Assembly (NCBI GenBank): GCA_026985655.1
Contig: JALSQB010000150.1
Location: 1-33,338, forward strand
Origin: Campylobacteraceae bacterium
Lineage (GTDB): Bacteria; Campylobacterota; Campylobacteria; Campylobacterales; Sulfurovaceae
Direction of reading: 5' to 3'
DNA length: 33,338 nucleotides
Position numbers and translations under genes: made by a program. The notes under the pieces were generated by a model. That model had not been told where the DNA came from, searched no databases, and saw only the letters and a list, made by a program, of their open reading frames with translations. Shown here one piece after another: positions 22,375 to 33,338 of the stretch (position 1 is its first letter; each line of letters opens with the position of its first letter).

Positions 22375-22438
22375 TAAAAGGGGCGAAAGCTTAATATAGA
22401 ACCTTGAAAGAGGTTTGTTGGTGAAAACTACCCTTTTA
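22375..22438 (+). ncRNA. candidate L10 leader (autoregulatory rplJ 5' RNA)
   Basis: TAAAAGGG (22375-22382) pairs with CCCTTTTA (22431-22438) and encloses a GCGAAAGC mini-hairpin and a AACCTT/GAGGTT stem with a GAAA loop (22400-22415), followed 10 nt later by the rplJ AAAGGAG site. The position and multi-branched form match L10(L12)4-binding leaders, which repress rplJ translation. The family assignment has not been tested with a covariance model. Confidence 0.5.
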
Positions 22439-22457
22439 GAGATCGAAAGGAGAACAA

Positions 22458-22943
22458 ATGACTAGAACTGAAAAAGAAGCCATTGTAAATGAACTGACTT
22501 CTGCTTTTACAGATCAAGGTGCTGTAATCGTATGTGATTACAAAGGTATGACTGTTGAAGCATTAGAAGGTGTTAGAAACATGGCACGTGAGAATGATGT
22601 ACAAGTTCGTGTTGTAAAAAACACACTGGCAGGAATTGCACTTAAAAATGCAAACTGTGAAGAGATGGAACTTGTAGATACCAATATCTTTATTTGGGGT
22701 GAAGACCAAATTGCTACTTGTAAAGTAGCTGATAAATCGGCTGAAGCAAATAAAGATAATTTCTCAATCAAATCTGGGGTAATCGAATCTAAAGTTGCAG
22801 ACATTGCTACTATTAATGCAATGGCTAAACTTCCAGGAAGAGATGAACTTCTTGGTATGTTACTTAATACTTGGAATGCTCCAGTACAGAACTTTACTAT
22901 TGGTATGAGTGCACTTGCAACTAAATTAGAAGCAGAAGCATAG
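22458..22943 (+). CDS. rplJ: 50S ribosomal protein L10
   Basis: The 161-aa protein begins MTRTEKEAIVNELTSAF, contains VIVCDYKGMTVEALEGVRN and VRVVKNTLAGIAL, and has a C-terminal helix that recruits L7/L12 dimers (GMLLNTWNAPVQNFTIGMSA). L10 anchors the stalk on 23S rRNA and, with L12, represses this transcript in other bacteria. AAAGGAG lies 7 nt before the ATG. It is followed by rplL after 58 nt. Confidence 0.98.
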   Translation: MTRTEKEAIVNELTSAFTDQGAVIVCDYKGMTVEALEGVRNMARENDVQVRVVKNTLAGIALKNANCEEMELVDTNIFIWGEDQIATCKVADKSAEANKDNFSIKSGVIESKVADIATINAMAKLPGRDELLGMLLNTWNAPVQNFTIGMSALATKLEAEA

Positions 22944-23001
22944 ATTGAATGTGATGATATTAAAATCATTAAAAAATATATAGAATTTTAAGGAATTAAA
23001 A

Positions 23002-23373
23002 ATGGCAACAACTAAAGAAGACGTTTTAGAATTTATCTCAAACATGTCAGTACTTGAGCTTTCTGAGCTTGTAAAAGAATTTGAAGAACACTTTGGTGTA
23101 TCTGCACAAGCTACAGTAGTAGCTGGTGGTGGTGATGCAGGTGCTGGTGCAGCAGAAGAGAAAACAGAATTTGATGTAGTACTTACTGATGCAGGTGCTA
23201 AAAAGATCAATGCTATTAAAGTGGTAAGAGCTGTTACAGGTCTTGGACTTAAAGAAGCAAAAGCTGCTGTTGAAGAAGTACCAACAACACTTAAAGAAGC
23301 TTGTTCTAAAGAAGAAGCTGAAGAGATTAAAAAACAAGTTGAAGAAGCTGGTGCTTCTTGTGAACTTAAATAA
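23002..23373 (+). CDS. rplL: 50S ribosomal protein L7/L12
   Basis: The 123-aa protein has an N-terminal dimerisation domain (1-35), an Ala/Gly hinge (AGGGDAGAGAAEE, about 40-52) and a C-terminal factor-binding domain with KKINAIKVVRAVTGLGLKEA and the EVPTTLKE segment. L7/L12 recruits EF-Tu, EF-G and IF2. An AAGGA site is present. Several long antisense frames across this gene are by-products of its Ala/Glu-rich codons. Confidence 0.98.
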   Translation: MATTKEDVLEFISNMSVLELSELVKEFEEHFGVSAQATVVAGGGDAGAGAAEEKTEFDVVLTDAGAKKINAIKVVRAVTGLGLKEAKAAVEEVPTTLKEACSKEEAEEIKKQVEEAGASCELK

Positions 23374-23420
23374 GTCATCTTTGACTTATCTGTTTCAAAT
23401 GGATAAACTCCATTTGAAAC
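23370..23420 (+). promoter_or_regulatory. two adjacent perfect hairpins after rplL (attenuator candidate)
   Basis: The first hairpin (ATAAGTCA / TGACTTAT, 23370-23389, loop TCTT) contains the rplL stop codon. The second, 2 nt later, is a perfect 12-bp stem (GTTTCAAATGGA / TCCATTTGAAAC, 23392-23420) with a 5-nt loop. The sequence after it is A/T-rich but not a true U-tract, which suits partial attenuation or RNase III processing, both known at this junction in E. coli. Confidence 0.55.
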
Positions 23421-23444
23421 ATTAAAAATATTTAGACCCTTTCT

Positions 23445-23502
23445 TCTACTGCATTAGTAACAGTAGATTATATTTTCTTACATAGCATTAGTAACTATGT
23501 AA
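23445..23502 (+). repeat. tandem hairpins with identical 9-nt loops upstream of rpoB
   Basis: The first stem is TCTACTG/CAGTAGA (23445-23451, 23461-23467) and the second is TTACATAG/CTATGTAA (23478-23485, 23495-23502). The stems are unrelated in sequence, yet both enclose exactly CATTAGTAA and share the closing G-C pair. The loops are spaced 34 nt apart. This is the pattern expected of a duplicated loop-recognition site in RNA. Confidence 0.6.
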
Positions 23503-23579
23503 ATATCAATAATTTTTTTAATTTTTGTATATCTATACATTAACCACTTAACATCAACATACTAATATAAGGTTCGCCC

Positions 23580-26500
23580 ATGTTAAATACTTTACACTCT
23601 GGAAATAGATTAAGAGTCGATTTCTCTAAAACTCCTCGACAGATTCCTGTTCCTAACTTACTTCAACTACAACAAAAATCTTATGATGATTTCTTAATGA
23701 TTGATTCTAAAAACCGTTCTGAATCTACCATTGAAAAAGTTTTTCGTTCAGTTTTCCCTCTGCATGACCATCAAAATAGACTCTCTTTAGAATATAAAGG
23801 TTCTGACATTGTTCAGCCTAAATATACCATTAGAGAGTGTATGGAACGTGGATTAACCTATTCCGTCTCATTAAAAATGAACATTGCTTTAACCATTTGG
23901 AACCGTGATGAAAAAACAGGTGAGAAGTTAGACCCAAAAGAGATTAAAGAACAAGCAGTTTATGTAAGAGATATTCCTCTTATGACCAATAGAACCTCAT
24001 TTATTATTAATGGTGTTGAGAGAGTTGTTGTCAATCAACTTCACCGAAGTCCTGGGGTTATTTTCAAAGAAGAAGAAGCAACGACAGTGGTTAATAAACT
24101 TATCTATTCTGCACAAATTATTCCTGATCGTGGTTCATGGCTTTATTTTGAGTATGATGCAAAAGATATTTTATATGCAAGAATTAACAAAAGAAGAAAA
24201 ATCCCTGTAACCATTTTATTTAGAGCCTTAGACTACTCTAAAGAGGACATCATGAAGATGTTTTATACGTCTAAAGAGATTTTTGTGAAAGACAATCGTT
24301 TTGTTACGAAGTTTGCAGTAGATGATTTTACAGGACGAGCTCCTTATGAAGTACGTGACCTTGATGGTAACATTGTACTTGCAGCTGCGAAAAGATTAAC
24401 CAAGAAAAAAGCACAAAAACTTTTAGATGATGGGCTTGAGTGGGTAGAGTATCCTTTGGAGGTATTGGTTGAACGGCATTTAGCCAAACCCGTGGTTGAT
24501 CAAGAGAGTGGTGAAGTTCTTTTTGATGTGGTGACAGGTATGGATGAGCTTAAACTTAAAAAGCTTATTGATGCAGGAGTAGAATCTTTTCATATTGCAG
24601 ATGACTTGGCTGAGGGTGCTGATGATTCAATTATTAAATCATTTATTGCAGATCAAGAATCACTTAGATTGTTGAAGCAAACGGAAGAGATTGAAGATGA
24701 AAATGCTTTGGCGATTATTCGTATTTATAAAGTAATGCGTCCAGGTGAACCTGTTACAGCTGAAGCAGCGAAAAACTTTTTACGCCAGCTTTTCTTTGAC
24801 CCAGAGCGTTACGATTTAACCAAAGTTGGTCGAATGAAAATGAACCATAAATTGGGGCTTGATATTCCTGATTATATTACGGTAATGACTGCTGAAGATA
24901 TTATTAACACGGTTAAATATCTTTCAAAAGTTAAAAATGGTTCAGGACATATTGATGATAGAGATCACTTAGGAAACAGAAGAATTAGAGCCATTGGTGA
25001 GCTACTTGGTAATGAGTTATATAATGGACTTACCAAAATGCAAAAAGCTATTAGAGACAAGATGACGACTATTTCTGGTCAATTAGATGAATTGATGCCT
25101 CATGACTTGGTAAATTCTAAAATGATTACCAATACAATTTTAGAATTTTTCTCGTCAGGACAGTTGTCACAGTTTATGGATCAAACCAATCCACTTTCTG
25201 AAGTAACGCATAAAAGAAGACTTTCAGCACTTGGTGAGGGTGGTCTTGTGAAAGAGCGAGCTGGGTTTGAAGTAAGAGATGTTCACCCAACACACTATGG
25301 TCGTATCTGTCCAATTGAGACACCAGAGGGACAAAACATTGGTCTAATTAACACCTTGGCTACCTATGCTAAAGTTAATGAACTTGGATTTATTGAAGCA
25401 CCATATAACAAAGTTGTTGATGGGGTAATTCAAGATGAGATTGTTTATTTGACAGCGACACAAGAGGAAGATAGAGTTATTGCACCAGCTTCTACAAAAA
25501 TTGTCGATAGAGTCATTGTTGATGAACTAATTGAGACACGTTGTAATGGGGAGATTCTTTTAAATGAGACGAAAAAAGTTTCACTTATTGACATCTCACC
25601 ATTGATGGTATCTGGTTCAGCTGCTGCACTTATTCCTTTCTTGGAGCATGATGATGCCAACCGTGCCTTAATGGGGTCAAACATGCAACGTCAAGCCGTA
25701 CCACTTCTTAGAACCGATGCCCCTGTGGTAGGTACTGGTATGGAAGCGATTATGAGTCGTGATGCGTGGGAAGCCGTTAAAGCTAAACGAGGTGGTAGAA
25801 TTGAAAAAGTTGATTCTAAAAACATCTATATTTTAGGAGAAGATGAGGGCGGTGTTTATATTGACCATTATCCAATGGAAAAAAATATGCGTACCAACCA
25901 AAACACTACTTTTACTCAGTCACCAACAGCTAAAGTGGGACAAGTGGTAAAAGCAGGTGAAGTAATTGCTGATGGACCAAATATGGACATGGGGGAACTT
26001 GCCATTGGTAAGAACATGCGAGTAGCCTTTATGCCTTGGTATGGATACAACTACGAAGATGCGATTATTATCTCGGAGAAAATTTTAAGAGAAGATACTT
26101 TTACTTCCGTACACACCTATGAGGTGGAAACAGAAGCACGTGAACTTAAACATGGAACAGAAGAGATTACAAGAGATATTCAAAATATTCGTGAAGATGA
26201 ACTTTCTCATTTAGATGATTCTGGAATTGTTAAACTTGGAACGCATGTGAAGCCTGGTATGATTTTAGTTGGTAAAGTTTCACCAAAAGGGGAGATTAAG
26301 CCAACACCAGAAGAGCGACTCCTTCGTGCCATTTTTGGAGACAAAGCAGGGCATGTAGTCAATAAATCTCTCTACTGTAAAGCCTCTATGCAAGGGGTGG
26401 TTGTTGATATTAAAGTCTTTATTAAAAAAGGTCAAGACAAAGATGACAGAGCCATTCAGTCTTATGAAGAAGAGAAAGCTGTTTTAGATTCTGAGCATCA

Positions 26501-27724
26501 TGATAAATTGCTTATGATTGATAAAGAAGAACTTCTTCGTGTGGCAGCACTTCTTTCACAAGCAACACTTAGTTCAGATGTAACCGTAGCTGAAGTTGAT
26601 TATAAAGCAGGAGATTCTATTCCTGCTGAAGTGATTTTAAAAGTAAACCGTTTTGCGCTTAAATCAGTAGTAAGTGCGTATGACTCATCTGTTGAATCAG
26701 AATACAATTCAACTAAAAATTACTTCCAAAGACAGAAGAAAAAGCTTAAAGATGCGCATGAAGAGAAATTAAGTATTTTAGAAAAAGATGACATTTTACC
26801 AAATGGAGTTACTAAACTTGTAAAAATTTACATTGCGACTAAACGTAAGTTAAAAGTTGGGGATAAAATGGCAGGTCGTCACGGAAACAAAGGTATTGTT
26901 TCTAATATTGTTCCTGAAATTGACATGCCTTACACCAAAGAAGGTAAAACAGTTGATATTATTTTGAATCCACTAGGGGTTCCATCACGTATGAACATTG
27001 GGCAAATTCTTGAAGTACACTTAGGAATGATTGCTAAGAACTTGGGTGAACAGATTCAGACCATGTTTGATGAGCATAAAGAGACGATGATAAGTGACCT
27101 TAGAGCCAAAATGGCTGAAATCGCTGATGTGGCAAAGTTGATGAATGCAAAAGAGACTCTAGGGAAATTAAGCGATGATGAATTGCTGGTTTACGCAAGA
27201 GATTGGGCTAATGGGGTTAAGTTTGGTGCATCGGTATTTGAGGGGACAAACAAAGAAGAGTTTGATAAACTCTTTGAATTGGCAAAACTTGATGCTGATG
27301 GTAAAACAGAACTTTACGATGGTAAAACAGGTGAGAAGATGATAGAACGTGTGAACGTTGGATACATGTACATGTTAAAACTTCACCACTTAGTTGATGA
27401 AAAAGTACACGCTCGTTCAACAGGACCTTACTCTCTTGTAACACAACAACCAGTGGGTGGTAAAGCACTCTTTGGGGGACAAAGATTTGGAGAGATGGAA
27501 GTTTGGGCATTAGAGGCGTATGGTGCTTCACATATTCTTAAAGAGATGCTAACCATTAAATCAGATGATGTTGATGGACGTACCAGAGCGTATCGAGCCA
27601 TTACAAGAGGTGAGAGTGTACCAGAATCAGGTGTACCTGAAACGATGTTCGTATTAACAAAAGAGCTTCAAGCTCTTGGACTTGATGTGGACTTATTTGA
27701 AAAAGATAAAGAGGTAAAGGCATA

Positions 27725-27725
<1 letters not shown>
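23580..27725 (+). CDS. rpoB: DNA-directed RNA polymerase subunit beta
   Basis: The 1381-aa beta subunit is full length for this phylum. The rifampicin region (about 526-552) reads GQLSQFMDQTNPLSEVTHKR and then RLSALG; the positions equivalent to E. coli D516, H526 and S531 (D534, H544, S549) are the sensitive residues. RPTLxPxxE-type replacements are absent and ERAGFEVRDVHPTHYGRICP follows intact. The C-terminal clamp segment KALFGGQRFGEMEVWALEAYG is present. AAGG precedes the ATG by 8 nt after a structured 206-nt spacer. The gene overlaps rpoC by one base and is not fused to it. Confidence 0.99.
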
Positions 27726-32260
<4,535 letters not shown>

Positions 32261-32272
32261 GCTTTCTCTTCT

Positions 32273-32299
32273 TTACTACGACGTTAAATGTCGTAGTAA
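32273..32299. terminator. shared terminator hairpin between rpoC and the CPXCG gene
   Basis: A perfect 10-bp stem (TTACTACGAC / GTCGTAGTAA) with a 7-nt loop lies between the convergent stop codons. The flanking T/A content is moderate on both sides, so efficiency is uncertain. Confidence 0.7.
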
Positions 32300-32301
32300 G
32301 T

Positions 32302-32484
32302 TTAGATTCCCTCCATCTGTTTTGCTTCAAAATGAACCAAACGCTCCCCGATAAATTTAAATTTTAACTCTATGGGACGACAACAAACTTCACAATCTTC
32401 TATGTAATCAGAAGTCTCTTCTTCGCTTTCTAATATCATTGAAATTCTTTCCCAGCAGTAGGGGCAGGTAAAAAAGTGTTCCAT
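32302..32484 (-). CDS. CPXCG-motif cysteine-rich small protein
   Basis: The 60-aa protein begins MEHFFTCPYCWERISM and continues to DYIEDCEVCCRPIELKF, the paired CPxC and EDCxVCCRPI signature of the small CPXCG family, probably one zinc site. Family function is unknown. An upstream ATG at 32508 would add eight residues, but AAGGAG falls inside that extension and lies 9 nt before the ATG at 32484, so the shorter form is the real one. It converges on rpoC and is divergent from rpsL. Confidence 0.85.
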   Translation of the reverse strand: MEHFFTCPYCWERISMILESEEETSDYIEDCEVCCRPIELKFKFIGERLVHFEAKQMEGI

Positions 32485-32553
32485 AAACGCTAACTCCTTA
32501 AATGGCATAAGTTGAATGATAGCAGGTTTTATTATAATAAAAGCCTATTTCGG

Positions 32554-32663
32554 TATAATATGCACCATTTTCTAAGCATGAATGTCCCGAAAGTACGTAT
32601 AAATAGCGTTTTTTCGGGGCTTTCCTGCCCAGATTTCAAAAAAACTAACAGAAAGGAATTGTA
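32554..32663 (+). promoter_or_regulatory. rpsL promoter and structured leader
   Basis: GGTATAAT (TATAAT at 32554-32559) begins a leader of about 98 nt. Within it CCCGAAA (32586-32592) pairs with TTTCGGG (32612-32618), with an inner ACG/CGT pair, and an AAAGGA site precedes the start codon. A T/A-rich inverted repeat lies just upstream of the promoter (32523-32545). Autogenous control by an r-protein is possible. Confidence 0.55.
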
Positions 32664-33038
32664 TTGCCTACAATTAACCAACTCGTTCGTAAAGAACGTA
32701 AAAAAGTGATTAAAAAATCAAAATCACCTGCATTAGAAAAATGTCCTCAAAGAAGAGGTGTATGTACTAGAGTTTACACAACAACTCCAAAAAAACCTAA
32801 CTCAGCCTTAAGAAAAGTTGCCAAAGTTAGATTGACAAGTGGATTTGAAGTAATCTCATACATTGGTGGAGAGGGTCACAACCTTCAAGAACACTCAATC
32901 GTATTGGTACGTGGAGGTAGAATTAAAGATTTACCTGGTGTTAAATATCATATTGTTCGTGGTGCATTAGATGCCTCAGGTGTTAATGGTAGAACCGTTG
33001 CCCGTTCTAAATACGGTACTAAAAAACCTAAAAAATAG
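32664..33038 (+). CDS. rpsL: 30S ribosomal protein S12
   Basis: The 124-aa protein begins with a TTG start, MPTINQLVRKERKKV, confirmed by AAGGA 6 nt upstream and no in-frame ATG nearby. It contains TTPKKPNSALRKVAKVRL, with the Lys equivalent to E. coli K43 (streptomycin site), and GGRIKDLPGVKYH, with the K88 equivalent and the Asp that is methylthiolated in other bacteria. The residues at these two sites are those of streptomycin-sensitive strains. S12 monitors decoding at the A site. rpsG follows as in the str operon. Confidence 0.98.
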   Translation: MPTINQLVRKERKKVIKKSKSPALEKCPQRRGVCTRVYTTTPKKPNSALRKVAKVRLTSGFEVISYIGGEGHNLQEHSIVLVRGGRIKDLPGVKYHIVRGALDASGVNGRTVARSKYGTKKPKK

Positions 33039-33187
33039 TTAATTTATTAGCTTTTAGATTAAAATAAGTGTGAGCTTTGAGATAAGCTTTAAGCAGTTTT
33101 TATCAACATCTTTAGAGATGATAACCTTAGGGGATAAAGATTGAGTAAATCAATTTAGACGATTGAAGATATAAGGAAAAATAGAAT
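33039..33187 (+). promoter_or_regulatory. rpsL-rpsG intercistronic region
   Basis: This 149-nt spacer holds small hairpins, for example AGCTT/AAGCT near 33072-33087 and CATCT/AGATG near 33107-33120 extended by a TTAT/ATAA pair, before an AAGGA ribosome site. In E. coli S7 binds the equivalent spacer to repress its own translation; a similar site may exist here, but no consensus was recognised. Confidence 0.35.
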
Positions 33188-33338
33188 ATGAGAAGAAGAA
33201 AAGCTCCCGTAAGACCAGTATTGCCAGATCCAGTACATGGTTCAAAAGTTTTAACAAAGTTTGTAAATGCCGTAATGTTAGATGGTAAAAAAGTTACAGC
33301 AGAGAAGATAATGTATGGTGCATTAGAGAGAATTGAAG
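33188..33338 (+). CDS. rpsG: 30S ribosomal protein S7, N-terminal part
   Basis: The visible 50 residues start MRRRKAPVRPVLPDPVHGSK and continue with LTKFVNAVMLDGKKVTAEKI, the conserved S7 N-terminus that nucleates assembly of the 30S head. The gene is cut by the window end. fusA would be expected next. Confidence 0.97.
   Translation, partial: MRRRKAPVRPVLPDPVHGSKVLTKFVNAVMLDGKKVTAEKIMYGALERIE

Noticed and set aside
22926..23378. 150-codon antisense ORF over rplL (and a 143-codon one over rplJ at 22538-22969)
   Set aside because: Low-complexity Ser/Ala/Thr composition arises from reverse-reading Ala/Glu-rich r-protein codons; no start signals or family resemblance.
27217..27531. 104-codon antisense ORF inside rpoB
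   Set aside because: Composition is a shadow of the sense codons, with no ribosome site and no known domain.
32485..32508. Longer start for the CPXCG protein
   Set aside because: The extension contains the AAGGAG ribosome site for the ATG at 32484 and is not part of the family N-terminus.

Overview
The window is a low-GC chromosomal segment built almost entirely of core genes. Gene order and protein character point to the Campylobacterota (Epsilonproteobacteria), probably a free-living lineage rather than Helicobacter. Three things support this. First, the run rpmE-rsmI-rlmB-RodZ-like-aminotransferase-hom matches, from memory, the Campylobacter jejuni order. Second, the nfu-like/TPR/murE cluster is present. 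Third, rpoB and rpoC are separate genes overlapping by 1 nt, whereas they are fused in Helicobacter and Wolinella. I cannot fix the genus. No insertion sequence, prophage, CRISPR array or toxin-antitoxin locus is visible.

Layout. (1) 1-1500: the start of a minus-strand ExbB-like gene, a minus-strand single-PAS protein, and a methionine-rich membrane-anchored coiled-coil protein. (2) 1555-4339: a membrane protein (DUF2868 type) overlapping a GTPase (DUF3482 type). (3) 4352-10860: rpmE, two rRNA 2'-O-methyltransferases (rsmI, rlmB), a RodZ-like protein, an aminotransferase, hom, a lipoprotein and an ArsC-like protein. (4) 10964-14062: the alpha operon rpmJ-rpsM-rpsK-rpsD-rpoA-rplQ, closed by a terminator. 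(5) 14147-17893: a possible 30-aa ORF, a DUF2062 membrane protein, Nfu-like/TPR/murE, and convergent yaaA. (6) 17961-20896: tRNA Thr-Tyr-Gly-Thr, tuf, rpmG, tRNA-Trp, secE, nusG. (7) 21033-32260: rplK, rplA, rplJ, rplL, rpoB, rpoC. (8) 32302-33338: a small CPXCG protein on the minus strand, then rpsL and the start of rpsG.

Together the genes supply translation (r-proteins, EF-Tu, tRNAs, rRNA methylation), transcription (alpha, beta, beta', NusG), secretion (SecE), cell-wall synthesis (MurE, RodZ-like), Thr/Met-branch amino acid synthesis (Hom) and Fe-S assembly (Nfu-like).

The most interesting structure is non-coding. The rplL-rpoB spacer holds four hairpins; the last two have different stems but an identical 9-nt loop. 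A 34-bp perfect palindrome sits between rplA and rplJ just before a candidate L10 leader. A 22-bp palindrome makes the convergent murE and yaaA genes end in the same three residues and stop codon. I found no convincing entirely new multi-gene system; the DUF2868/GTPase pair and the Met-rich coiled-coil protein are the least understood coding loci.
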